A program made the position numbers and the translations under genes. A DNA stretch of 64,000 nucleotides, taken from assembly GCF_043195105.1 (NCBI RefSeq), contig NZ_JBAFWO010000008.1; one strand, given 5' to 3'. Source of the stretch: NCEH01 sp002257205 (GTDB lineage Bacteria; Pseudomonadota; Alphaproteobacteria; Rhizobiales; Xanthobacteraceae). Below the pieces are notes generated by a model. That model did not search any database. It was given only the letters and a program-made list of their open reading frames with translations, and was not told the origin of the DNA. Shown here piece after piece: positions 48,889-56,906 of the stretch (positions within the stretch are counted from its first letter, which is position 1; each line of letters opens with the position of its first letter).

Positions 48889-49651
48889 CGGCCGTCTCCT
48901 TGATTTCGTCAGAAAACAGCATGTGCTGGATGCGCCTTTCGAGCTGGGCGGCGGCCGGGGATTCGGCGGCGCTGTTCAGCTCGGCCTTGACCCGCCCAGG
49001 GTGTGGCGAAAGCAGGAGGATGCGGTTGCCGATCTTGATCGCCTCGGCGATAGAATGGGTCACGAACAACACCGTGAACTTCGTGTCCTCCCACAGCATC
49101 AGCAATTCGTCCTGCATCTTGCGGCGGGTCAGGGCATCGAGCGCCGCGAAGGGCTCGTCCATCAGCAGGATGTCAGGCTCCATGGCCATGCCGCGGGCGA
49201 TGGCGACGCGCTGCTTCATGCCGCCGGAAAGCATATGCGGATAGCTGTCCGCAAATTTAATCAAATTGACCTTTTCGATATAGTGCATGGCGCGTTCATC
49301 CGCCTCTCGGCCATGCAGACGGCGCGAGGCTTCGAGCGCAAAGGCCACGTTCTGCCGCACGGTTTTCCACGGCAGAAGCTGGTCGAATTCCTGAAACACC
49401 ATCATGCGGTCGGGGCCAGGCGTCCGGATAATGTGCCCCTTCAGACGCATTTCGCCTTCCGTGGGCGACATATAGCCACCCACAGCCTTGAGCAGGGTGG
49501 ACTTTCCGCAGCCCGAGGGGCCAAGGAGGATGAAGCGGTCGCCCTTCATCACGTTGAAATCGACCCGATAGGTCGCCGTGATCAAAAGATGCGGCGTCTT
49601 GTATTGCAGCGTTACGCCTTTGACCTCCAGAAGAGGTTCCTGCGCGTCCAT
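48881..49651 (-). CDS. Tau/Ssu-type ABC ATPase
   Basis: ATP-binding subunit of 256 residues with Walker A GPSGCGKST, FQEFDQLLPWKTVRQNV, the signature LSGGMKQRVAIARG, Walker B ILLMDEP and THSIAEA. The tauB/ssuB-like pattern fits sulfonate import. The ATG at 49651 has GGGAGG at 7 bases. It is the first gene of the long leftward operon; the GntR half-site lies about 300 bp upstream. Confidence 0.92.
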   Translation of the reverse strand: MDAQEPLLEVKGVTLQYKTPHLLITATYRVDFNVMKGDRFILLGPSGCGKSTLLKAVGGYMSPTEGEMRLKGHIIRTPGPDRMMVFQEFDQLLPWKTVRQNVAFALEASRRLHGREADERAMHYIEKVNLIKFADSYPHMLSGGMKQRVAIARGMAMEPDILLMDEPFAALDALTRRKMQDELLMLWEDTKFTVLFVTHSIAEAIKIGNRILLLSPHPGRVKAELNSAAESPAAAQLERRIQHMLFSDEIKETADA

Positions 49652-49955
49652 TCTGGACCTCCCTAGGATAAAGCAGATTTTTCTGCCTTGTTCTTTTGAT
49701 TGTGTGGCGCCCGCGCGAAAATTTGGAACAAGCGGGAGCGGAATCGGTGTGTCCTGCGGATCGTGTCGCTGTGTCTGGTTCGCAATGAACTTAAGGAGCG
49801 GGGCGGTGCGTCGGCGTTGGCATCAGGTCACCCTTTTCCCTCGTCGAGCGGCAGAGCATGCGTGGCGATGGGCCTCTTCTGCGGGCCCCTGCATGCTCGT
49901 TCGCCTATCGTCCATCAGACGCTAACGGAGGCTGCCGCAGATGTAAAGTGGTCTA

Positions 49956-49985
49956 ATATCATTTATAAGACTTGAGGGAACGCAA
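49956..49985 (-). promoter_or_regulatory. Promoter-like site with GntR half-site before the importer operon
   Basis: On the minus strand TTGCGT (49980-49985) and TGATAT (49956-49961) are spaced by 18 bases. Between them lies TTTATAAGAC (49962-49971, plus strand), identical to ten bases of the suyAB operator. The other half is degenerate. The 437 bp from 49652 to 50088 hold no gene, so the leader would be about 300 bases. Confidence 0.5.
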
Positions 49986-50088
49986 AGCCCCTTAATGAGG
50001 CGCTGCAACGGTTTTCGGGGAGGATCGGGTGCGTCGACGCGGAAATCGGGCGCGAACCCGGCGGCGAAAAAAACCGCCGAGGCGGGTT

Positions 50089-50859
50089 TTAGCTGAGTTC
50101 GGAGAGGTAGTGAAAACCCTCGGTCAGGCAGATGCTGACGCGCCATTCCACCGGGATCTGTTCCAGGGAGAGCGCAAGCCTGTCGATCAGCAGGGCGGGC
50201 GTTCCCTCCGCGACGCCGAGAGCGGCCGCATCGTCCACCGAAACGGCGATCGCCTTCAGCTTTTCCCGCGCGCGGCCGACCCCGATGCCGAACTTGCTAG
50301 CATAGAGGCCATAGAGATTATTCGGTATGGGGGCTTCGCCGAGACCGGGAAACAGGCTCTCGGGGAGAGCGAGATTTTCGACGATCAGGGGCGCGCCATC
50401 GAGCTTGCGGATGCGGCGGATGCGGATGACCTTCCCGTCCCGGGGCAGGCTCAAGGCTTCCCGCTCGGCGGCGTTTGCGCGACCCCGGGCGGTGCTCACC
50501 ACCTGGCTTTCGGGAAAGCGGCGCTCGCCGTCATCGGCGACCAGCTTGAAGAATTGGAAGAGGATGCGGTCCTCGTCATGGCTCGCGACGAACGTGCCGC
50601 GCCCTTGGCGGCGCACCACCAGGTTTTCGGCGGCCATCTCGTCCAGCGCCTTGCGCACGGTGCCCTGGCTGACCCCGAGTTCCGCGGCCAGCTGCATCTC
50701 GCTCGGCAGGGGTTGTCCGGGGGCCCAGACCCGATCCACGAGGCGCCGAATGAGGGTCTCGCGCACCTGGCGATAGAGCGGCCGAAACCCAAGGCTCTCC
50801 ACCTTTTCCGCCACGTCCGCGCTGGTGCCCCGTGCCATCCCGTTCCCGTCGATTCTCAC
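50089..50859 (-). CDS. GntR-family (HutC/UTRA) transcriptional regulator
   Basis: A regulator of 256 residues. An N-terminal winged helix (PSEMQLAAELGVSQGTVRKAL, VVRRQGRGTFVA) is followed by a UTRA ligand domain (VIRIRRIRKLDGAPLIVENL). I prefer the GTG at 50859, which has GGAGG at 5 bases, over the ATG at 50871, which lacks a ribosome site. It is divergent from slcC-comC and next to the importer operon. Shared TGTCTTATA half-sites suggest it controls both and suyAB. The inducer is probably a sulfonate intermediate. Confidence 0.88.
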   Translation of the reverse strand: MRIDGNGMARGTSADVAEKVESLGFRPLYRQVRETLIRRLVDRVWAPGQPLPSEMQLAAELGVSQGTVRKALDEMAAENLVVRRQGRGTFVASHDEDRILFQFFKLVADDGERRFPESQVVSTARGRANAAEREALSLPRDGKVIRIRRIRKLDGAPLIVENLALPESLFPGLGEAPIPNNLYGLYASKFGIGVGRAREKLKAIAVSVDDAAALGVAEGTPALLIDRLALSLEQIPVEWRVSICLTEGFHYLSELS

Positions 50860-50934
50860 ATGATCCTCCATTTATGCATGAGGTTGGGGCCTCGCACCAG
50901 GGCCCGGGATGTGTCGATTTTATCTTGTGTCATC

Positions 50935-50949
50935 TGTCTTATATATAAT
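50935..50949 (+). promoter_or_regulatory. slcC promoter -10 with GntR half-site
   Basis: TGTCTTATAT (50935-50944) matches the suyAB operator half in nine of ten bases and runs into a perfect TATAAT (50944-50949). The -35 region is not clear. It lies in the 180-bp gap between the divergent GntR and slcC genes. Confidence 0.6.
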
Positions 50950-51039
50950 AGCCTATCTCATATTGAGCGCTAGCGCATCCAGCATCTGCAGCAGCGGCGC
51001 GCGCCGGTGAATGCGCCGCCGAAACCCCACGGACCTTCC

Positions 51040-51972
51040 ATGCCCGAAATCCTCGTCACCGAATTCATGGACGCAGGCGCGCTCGATGCGCTGCGGGTGG
51101 ATCACGATGTCCATTACGATCCCTCGCTCGTGGACAAGGCCGACGTCCTTGCAGACCTCGCGCAGGGGGCCCGCGCGCTGATCGTTCGTAATCGCACCCA
51201 GGTGCGCGCCGGCCTGCTGGCCAATGCGCCGAACCTCATCGTTGTCGGCCGGCTGGGCGTCGGGCTCGATAATATCGATGTCGACGACTGCCGGGCGCGG
51301 GATATCCAAGTCTATCCGGCCACTGGCGCGAACGATGTGGCGGTGGCGGAATATGTGATCTGCGGCGTGATGATGCTGCTGCGTGGCGCGTATCATGCGA
51401 GCGGGGAGGTCGCCGCCGGTGCTTGGCCGCGCACCCGCCTCATGGGGCGGGAGGTGAGCGGGAAGCGGCTCGGCCTCATCGGCTTCGGCGCCATCGCGCG
51501 GGAGACCGCACAGCGCGCCCGCGCGCTCGGCATGGAGGTAGTGGCCTTCGATCCGTTCGTGGCGGCCGACGATCCGGCCTGGCGCACCCACGGCGTGGGG
51601 CCGCGTTCGCTCGACGATCTTCTGACCGAAAGCGACGCGGTGAGCCTTCACGTGCCCTTGACGTCTCAGACCCGCAATCTCATCGACGCCGCCGCTCTCG
51701 ACCGGATGAAGCCCGGCGCGGTGCTCATCAATGCCGCGCGGGGGGGTGTCGTCGATGAGGCGGCGCTTGCGGCAGCGCTCCGGCGCGGTGCCATCGGCGG
51801 CGCGATGCTGGACGTCTTCGAAGCCGAGCCACTTGGGGCGGGAAGCGCCCTTTGCGACATGCCCAATTTGATTCTAACGCCGCACATTGCGGGGGTCACC
51901 GAGGAATCCAACGTCCGGGTGAGCGCCCTCATCGCGTCGAAGGTCAGCCAAGCCCTGAAAGGTCGGTCATGA
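51040..51972 (+). CDS. slcC: (S)-sulfolactate dehydrogenase-like (SlcC, D-2-hydroxyacid dehydrogenase family)
   Basis: NAD-dependent dehydrogenase of 310 residues predicted to oxidise (S)-sulfolactate to sulfopyruvate. The catalytic Arg, Glu and His of the family are in INAARGGVVDEAAL, DVFEAEPL and LTPHIAGVTEESN; the NAD site is LGLIGFGAIARE. The start MPEILVTEFMD and IVRNRTQVRAGLL resemble characterised SlcC. The ATG at 51040 is preferred over an in-frame GTG at 51007. It overlaps comC by 4 bp, the classic pair for inverting sulfolactate. Confidence 0.83.
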   Translation: MPEILVTEFMDAGALDALRVDHDVHYDPSLVDKADVLADLAQGARALIVRNRTQVRAGLLANAPNLIVVGRLGVGLDNIDVDDCRARDIQVYPATGANDVAVAEYVICGVMMLLRGAYHASGEVAAGAWPRTRLMGREVSGKRLGLIGFGAIARETAQRARALGMEVVAFDPFVAADDPAWRTHGVGPRSLDDLLTESDAVSLHVPLTSQTRNLIDAAALDRMKPGAVLINAARGGVVDEAALAAALRRGAIGGAMLDVFEAEPLGAGSALCDMPNLILTPHIAGVTEESNVRVSALIASKVSQALKGRS

Positions 51973-53003
51973 ATACCGCGACGATGAACACCGCCACCAA
52001 GGCTCCGCTTGCGCTCGATGCCGCGCGTGCGCTCGCCGCCGATGCCCTGATGGCTTCGCGCACCGGCGAGAATAATGCCCGCGTCACCGCCGCGGCCCTC
52101 GTGGCGGCGGAAGCGGACGGGATCGCAAGTCACGGCCTCGCGCGCCTCGCGGCCTATGCGCAGCAGGCGATCTCGGGAAAAATCGACGGGTTTGCCGAGC
52201 CTGTGCTGGACTGGACCGGGCCCGCAACCCTGCGGGTCGACGCACGAACCGGCTTCGCCTTCCCCGCGATCGGCCAGGGGCTGGCGGCCGCCGCGACGCG
52301 CGCCAGGGAAACCGGCGTGGTGGCGGTTGCGGTGCGGGCCTCCCATCATGCCGGCGTCATGGGGCATCATGTGGAATGGCTGGCGGACCAGGGGCTGGTG
52401 GGGCTCGCCTTCTCCAATTCGCCTGCGGCCATCGCGCCGTGGGGCGGGTCGCGGGGCGTTTTCGGAACCAATCCGATTGCCTTCGCCGTGCCGCGCGGGG
52501 AGGGGCCGGCGCTGGTCATCGATGCCTCGTTGAGCAAGGTCGCGCGGGGCAAGATCATGATCGCGGCGCAGAAGGGTACGCCGATCCCGTCCGATTGGGC
52601 GCTGGATGCGCAGGGCCAGCCGACCGGCGATGCCAAGGCGGCGCTCGCGGGCACCATGTTGCCCATTGGCGATGCCAAGGGCGCGGCGTTGGTGCTGATG
52701 GTGGAAATTCTCGCCACCGTGCTCACTGGGGGGCAGTTCGGATTCGAAGCCAGTTCCTTCTTCACGGCGGAAGGCCCGGCGCCGCGCATCGGGCAACTGT
52801 TCCTGGCGCTGGATCCGGTGCGTCTCGGCGGCGCCGATTTTCCCGCGCGGCTGGAGATTCTGCTGTCCGCAATTCTCGGCCAGGACGGGACCCGCTTGCC
52901 CGGCGAGCGCCGGATTGCGGCCCGCCAGCGGGCGGAGCGCGACGGCATTCAGGTGGATCCGGAGATTTTGGCCGATCTGCTGCGGCGCGCCGGGCGGGCT
53001 TGA
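51969..53003 (+). CDS. comC: (R)-sulfolactate dehydrogenase-like (ComC/SlcD, malate/lactate dehydrogenase family)
   Basis: NAD(P)-dependent dehydrogenase of 344 residues of the LDH/MDH type 2 family, predicted to reduce sulfopyruvate to (R)-sulfolactate. The catalytic histidine region is RASHHAGVMGHHVEW, and the cofactor part is GTNPIAFAVPRG. Paired with slcC it would convert (S)- into (R)-sulfolactate for SuyAB. The ATG overlaps the slcC TGA (ATGA). A hairpin terminator follows. A related role on 3-sulfomalate is conceivable but unproven. Confidence 0.83.
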   Translation: MNTATMNTATKAPLALDAARALAADALMASRTGENNARVTAAALVAAEADGIASHGLARLAAYAQQAISGKIDGFAEPVLDWTGPATLRVDARTGFAFPAIGQGLAAAATRARETGVVAVAVRASHHAGVMGHHVEWLADQGLVGLAFSNSPAAIAPWGGSRGVFGTNPIAFAVPRGEGPALVIDASLSKVARGKIMIAAQKGTPIPSDWALDAQGQPTGDAKAALAGTMLPIGDAKGAALVLMVEILATVLTGGQFGFEASSFFTAEGPAPRIGQLFLALDPVRLGGADFPARLEILLSAILGQDGTRLPGERRIAARQRAERDGIQVDPEILADLLRRAGRA

Positions 53004-53012
53004 TCCGGAAAG

Positions 53013-53035
53013 CGGCGGCACCCGCCGCCGTTATT
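53013..53035 (+). terminator. Terminator after comC
   Basis: The arms CGGCGGC (53013-53019) and GCCGCCG (53024-53030) are perfect with an ACCC loop, followed by the T-rich TTATTC. It lies 10 bp after the comC stop. Confidence 0.65.
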
Positions 53036-53078
53036 CACTACGTGACGACGGGAAATCCCCCGCGCCGGTGGGCCGACC

Positions 53079-53447
53079 TCAATCGGCGAGGGCCCAGCGG
53101 GTGAAAGCAAGGCCTTCCACTTCGAAGGCCTCGCGCTTGATGCGCAGGCCCACAAGGCTGTCCCGGCGCTCGCGCTTCATGGCCAGATCGAGCATTTCGC
53201 GCGCGCCATAGCTGAGCACGACACGCTGGCGCACCGCGTGCACATCCTCGATCTCGACCATGTCCGGCGCGCATATTGCTGTGATTTCAAAGCTGGACGG
53301 CGCCGCCGGATCAGACGCGGCGGGCGTACGGTTCGCTCCCGAACCGCCGGCGCGCCCATCGTGACGTATCGCCGGCCCGGAAGAGGCGCGTACGCCCCAC
53401 GTGTCCAGCACGGAGGCAAAGAGATTTTGTACGGCGATTTTTGTCAT
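53079..53447 (-). CDS. Hypothetical protein
   Basis: A 122-residue frame with strong GC third-position bias that I do not recognise. Its C-terminal half looks globular (VVLSYGAREMLDLAMKRERR, LRIKREAFEVEGLAFTRW), and the middle is Ala/Pro/Gly-rich. There is no signal peptide or membrane segment. It lies between the convergent comC and the LysR gene, 90 bp past the LysR stop, on the same strand. The AT-rich 53456-53537 stretch with a 12-bp palindrome could be its promoter. No clear ribosome site is visible. Confidence 0.5.
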   Translation of the reverse strand: MTKIAVQNLFASVLDTWGVRASSGPAIRHDGRAGGSGANRTPAASDPAAPSSFEITAICAPDMVEIEDVHAVRQRVVLSYGAREMLDLAMKRERRDSLVGLRIKREAFEVEGLAFTRWALAD

Positions 53448-53480
53448 GGGCGATAAAGCACAATTCCGGAAACACCATCC

Positions 53481-53492
53481 AGGAATATTCCT
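53481..53492. promoter_or_regulatory. 12-bp palindrome in an AT-rich island
   Basis: AGGAATATTCCT is a perfect palindrome 34 bp before the hypothetical gene. The surrounding ~80 bp are unusually AT-rich for this GC-rich window and resemble a promoter region, though no confident -35/-10 pair can be chosen. Confidence 0.4.
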
Positions 53493-53537
53493 AGCAAGTT
53501 ATGTGGATATAAAAAATAACAAAATTAATCAGTTAAA

Positions 53538-54482
53538 TTAGCGGTGTCCTGCAGGGGGAGCGGGGGCCATTGGGGCGTGGGCCACGGGTCGCAGGTCGGT
53601 CTGGCAGATGAAATGCTCGAACGCCTCGGCGGCGAACCGCAGATTGTGCCCCTTCAGCGTCAGCCTGTAGAGCGGGCGTTCAACCGACAGGCCTTGCACC
53701 GGCACCACCTTCAGCACCCCCAGCGCAATCTGGTCCTTCGCGGCGGCGGCCGAGACCATGGCGATGCCGAGGCCCGCCGCCACCACTTGCTTGATGGCTT
53801 CGGTGCTGCCGACTTCCATGATGCTCGCAGGCCGGACCCCGAACCCATCCAGCGCCGAACCGACCACCTCGCGGGTGCCGGATCCCTCCTCACGTACGAT
53901 GTGGCGGGCCTGGGCGAGATCGGACGGAAGAATCGGCCCTTCCATCCGCGCCAGGGGATGGTCGGCGGCGGCGATCACCACCAGTTCGTCCGTCAGCCAG
54001 GGGTGGGTTATGAGGTTCGGATGCTCCACCGGTCCTTCCACCAAGGCCACGTCGATATCGCGCGCCAGCAGCCGCTCGGCGATATCCTGGGTATTGGCGC
54101 TGGTGAGGCGCAGATGCAGATCGGGATGGATATCCTGGAATGCGCCAAGCAGGCGCGGCAGGACATAAGTGGCGATCGTGGTGCTGGCGCCGACATGCAA
54201 TTCGCCCTGCGTCAGGCCGCGCAGGGCCTGAAGCTCCTCCTCCGCCCGCCGTTCGGCGGCAAACAGCGCAGTCGCATGGGAGAGCAGCACGGTGCCGGCT
54301 TCGGTCAGGCGAACCCCGCCCGGGCTGCGCTCCATCAGCACGCAATGCAATTGCGCTTCCAGCTCCCGCACGCCTTTGGAGACCGCCGGCTGGCTGATGT
54401 TGAGCACCTCGGCCGCGCGGGAGAAGCCGTGCTGCTCCGCAACTGTAGTAAATAGACGAAGAAGATGGAGATTTATCGCCAT
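53538..54482 (-). CDS. LysR-family regulator (YeiE/CysB-like), divergent from sulfate/sulfite exporter
   Basis: A 314-residue regulator with an N-terminal winged helix (LLRLFTTVAEQHGFSRAAEV, NISQPAVSKGVRELEAQL) and a LysR effector domain (HVGASTTIATYVLPRLLGAF, IVREEGSGTREVV). It is divergent from a YeiH-family gene with 96 bp between. In E. coli the YeiE LysR protein sits beside yeiH and answers sulfite, so a sulfite-response role is likely. The ligand and binding site are inference. Confidence 0.87.
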   Translation of the reverse strand: MAINLHLLRLFTTVAEQHGFSRAAEVLNISQPAVSKGVRELEAQLHCVLMERSPGGVRLTEAGTVLLSHATALFAAERRAEEELQALRGLTQGELHVGASTTIATYVLPRLLGAFQDIHPDLHLRLTSANTQDIAERLLARDIDVALVEGPVEHPNLITHPWLTDELVVIAAADHPLARMEGPILPSDLAQARHIVREEGSGTREVVGSALDGFGVRPASIMEVGSTEAIKQVVAAGLGIAMVSAAAAKDQIALGVLKVVPVQGLSVERPLYRLTLKGHNLRFAAEAFEHFICQTDLRPVAHAPMAPAPPAGHR

Positions 54483-54578
54483 AACCGCACTTCATGATGG
54501 AGTGAGCAAACTGTATTTGCGCTTCTGGCCCGCCTGCGCGCACTAATAATTTCGAAGAAAAAGAACGTGGGTTGAGCT

Positions 54579-55637
54579 GTGTCGAGAGCCGTTCGCTGGT
54601 CGCTGGATGTTACCCCCGGAATCGTGCTGTGCGCAGCCGTGACCGGGATCGCCTATTTCATCCAGATCGTGGAGGAGCGCATCAGCGGGCATCCTTATGT
54701 GGAAGCTTTGGTGCTCGCCATCCTGATCGGGACAATCGTGCGCACGTTCTGGGCGCCCGGCCCGCGTTTCAAGCCGGGAATCGCGTTCTCGGGAAAGATC
54801 TTGCTGGAAATCGCCGTCATGTTCCTCGGCGCCTCGCTCAGTGCGGCGGCACTAGCAGCGGCGGGGCCGACACTGCTGGTGGGCATAGCTGCGGTGGTCG
54901 CGGTGGCGCTGTTCGCATCCTATGGGCTTGGACGGTTGCTCGGCCTGCCGCACAAAATGGCCCTCCTGATCGCCTGCGGCAATTCCATTTGCGGCAATTC
55001 CGCCATTGCCGCCGTGGCTTCGGTGATCGATGCGGACGGGGACGATGTCGCCTCTTCCATCTCCTTCACCGCGATTCTCGGCGTCATCGTTGTGTTGAGC
55101 CTGCCGCTGCTCATCCCCATCCTGGCCTTGTCCGATACCCAATATGGCGTGCTGGCTGGCCTCACTGTCTATGCGGTGCCGCAGGTGCTCGCGGCAACCG
55201 CGCCGGTGGGTCCGCTCGCCTTGCAGATCGGTACAATGGTCAAGCTGGTGCGGGTGCTGCTGCTGGGGCCGGTGGTGTTCTGCGCCGCGATCGCCCATGG
55301 CCAATCCCTTGCCGCGACACGGGCCGTGCCGGTGGGCGCCTCGGTGGTGGCGCGGCCACAGCGCTTGCCGATACATAAGCTCATTCCCTGGTTCATCATC
55401 GGCTTTGTCGTCTTCGCGCTCCTGCGCTCGCTCGGCCTGTTGCCGCAAGCCCTTCTGGCACCGCTCGCCTTCGTGACGACGATCTTCACCGTTCTGTCGA
55501 TGGCGGCGCTCGGCCTGGGTGTGGACCTGCGGGTTTTGAGCCGGGTTGGCGGGCGCGCGACGCTTGTGGTGACGCTCTCGCTCCTGCTGCTGCTGGGTGT
55601 CAGCATCGCGCTCATCCGCGGCCTTGGGGTGGTCTGA
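54579..55637 (+). CDS. YeiH/CuyZ-family sulfate/sulfite exporter
   Basis: Predicted inner-membrane exporter of 352 residues with about ten hydrophobic segments (EIAVMFLGASLSAAALAAAG, GNSICGNSAIAAVASVI, SMAALGLGVDLRVLSRVG). The repeated GNS(I)CGNSA motif marks the putative sulfate exporter family, often next to sulfonate-degradation genes. The start is a GTG at 54579. It would remove the sulfite or sulfate released by SuyAB and so complements the TauE/SafE-type gene. Confidence 0.87.
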   Translation: MSRAVRWSLDVTPGIVLCAAVTGIAYFIQIVEERISGHPYVEALVLAILIGTIVRTFWAPGPRFKPGIAFSGKILLEIAVMFLGASLSAAALAAAGPTLLVGIAAVVAVALFASYGLGRLLGLPHKMALLIACGNSICGNSAIAAVASVIDADGDDVASSISFTAILGVIVVLSLPLLIPILALSDTQYGVLAGLTVYAVPQVLAATAPVGPLALQIGTMVKLVRVLLLGPVVFCAAIAHGQSLAATRAVPVGASVVARPQRLPIHKLIPWFIIGFVVFALLRSLGLLPQALLAPLAFVTTIFTVLSMAALGLGVDLRVLSRVGGRATLVVTLSLLLLLGVSIALIRGLGVV

Positions 55638-55661
55638 TTAACTAGGAAATTCAATCGGGTA

Positions 55662-56681
55662 TCAGATCGCGTCAACCGGAGCGGCGGTGGATTTTCGCAC
55701 CACGAGTTCGATCGGCAGCTCGGTCCATTTTTGCTGCCGCACGCCTTTCAGTTCGGCGAGCAGGTGGGCGGCGACGGTGCGGCCGAGCTGCGCCGTGGGC
55801 AGGTGCATGGTTGTCAGCGGCGGGGTGACGTGGGAGGCGATCTCCAGATTGTCGATGCCGACGATGGACACCGCCTGCGGGACGGCGATCCCACGGGCCT
55901 GTGCTTCGAACAACGCGCCCACCGCCAGCAGGTCGTTGCCGCCGATGATCGCCGTCGGCGGCGCCTCACGCCCCATGAGCTGATCCATGCCCGCCCGCCC
56001 GCCGGTGAGCGTAAAGGGTTGCTGGACAACGCAATTCTCCGAAAGATCGAGGCCGGCGGCGGCGAGGGCGGCGCGCACGCCGGCAACCCGCAGGCGCGCG
56101 CGGTCGTTGGAGGTGGTGTAGCCGGAGATGACGCCGAAGCGGCGATGGCCGAGGGCAAGCAAATGTTCCGCCACCTGCCGTCCGGCCGCTTCATTGTCGA
56201 AGCCGATGGAGGCCAGACGGGGGTCGAAGGACCAGCTGAGGATCACCGGAACCGTGGCCGCGCCCAGCAGGTTCCAGGTCTCTTCCAAATGGTCGGCGCC
56301 CACCACCATCAGCGCATCGACCCCGCGCGCGAGCAGGGCGCGGACCGAGACGGCCTCCTGCTCCGGAGAATATTCATGTGCCGCAACAAGGAGTTGGTAG
56401 CCATTGGCGGCAAGCTCGGTCTGCATCGCCTGGATCGCGCGGGCGAAGATGGCATGGTCGAGGGTGGGCACCACCGCGCCGATGGTCAGGGTCCGGCCGG
56501 AGGCGAGGGCGCGGGCAGCGCCGCCGGGCACATAGTTGAGGCGGCGTACGGCATCGGCTACCTTTTGGCGCGTGTCCGGCTGGACCAGGTCGGGACGCGA
56601 GAGCGCGCGCGACACGGTGGCGGAGGAAACGCCAGCCAGCCGGGCGACATCGTCGAGGGTCGCCTTGCCCTTGGAATTCAT
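55662..56681 (-). CDS. LacI-family regulator of the hps cluster
   Basis: A 339-residue LacI-type regulator with helix-turn-helix and hinge (LDDVARLAGVSSATVSRALS) and effector domain (VGADHLEETWNLL, IIGGNDLLAVGALFEAQ, VSIVGIDNLEIAS). I chose the ATG at 56681 (MNSKGKATLDD), because the 16 residues before are poorly conserved and GAGAAG lies upstream. It is divergent from the ABC-hpsNOP operon. A LacI-type operator overlaps the start of that transcript, so it most likely represses sulfonate uptake and oxidation. Confidence 0.9.
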   Translation of the reverse strand: MNSKGKATLDDVARLAGVSSATVSRALSRPDLVQPDTRQKVADAVRRLNYVPGGAARALASGRTLTIGAVVPTLDHAIFARAIQAMQTELAANGYQLLVAAHEYSPEQEAVSVRALLARGVDALMVVGADHLEETWNLLGAATVPVILSWSFDPRLASIGFDNEAAGRQVAEHLLALGHRRFGVISGYTTSNDRARLRVAGVRAALAAAGLDLSENCVVQQPFTLTGGRAGMDQLMGREAPPTAIIGGNDLLAVGALFEAQARGIAVPQAVSIVGIDNLEIASHVTPPLTTMHLPTAQLGRTVAAHLLAELKGVRQQKWTELPIELVVRKSTAAPVDAI

Positions 56682-56797
56682 GGTCTTCTCGCCATTTCTA
56701 CGCAACTTGTCGGGCGATTTATTTCGCATTTCGGCACAATTCCGCCGATAAACTTGAACGGCAACGGGAAACTTACCGGAAAATAGGGCCTCGCCGG

Positions 56798-56843
56798 TTG
56801 ACAGGCAATCGCGGTCTGATAGCTTCCAATGAAAGCGCTTACA
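56798..56843 (+). promoter_or_regulatory. Promoter and LacI-type operator of the hps operon
   Basis: A consensus -35 TTGACA (56798-56803) is followed after 16 bases by TAGCTT (56820-56825) with an upstream TG, an extended -10. TGAAAGCGCTTACA (56830-56843), with a perfect AAGCGCTT core and 12 of 14 symmetric positions, sits at the expected transcription start. Repressor bound there would block the operon. Confidence 0.65.
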
Positions 56844-56906
56844 TTCGCTCGTCGATGTCGCGCCCGGACGCCTCCGCAGATGAGGCGCCGAAATAGGGAG
56901 GACGGA

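Noticed and set aside
51040..51972. D-3-phosphoglycerate dehydrogenase (serA)
   Set aside because: It lacks the C-terminal ACT domain and is fused in an overlapping pair with a ComC-type dehydrogenase, as in sulfolactate clusters.
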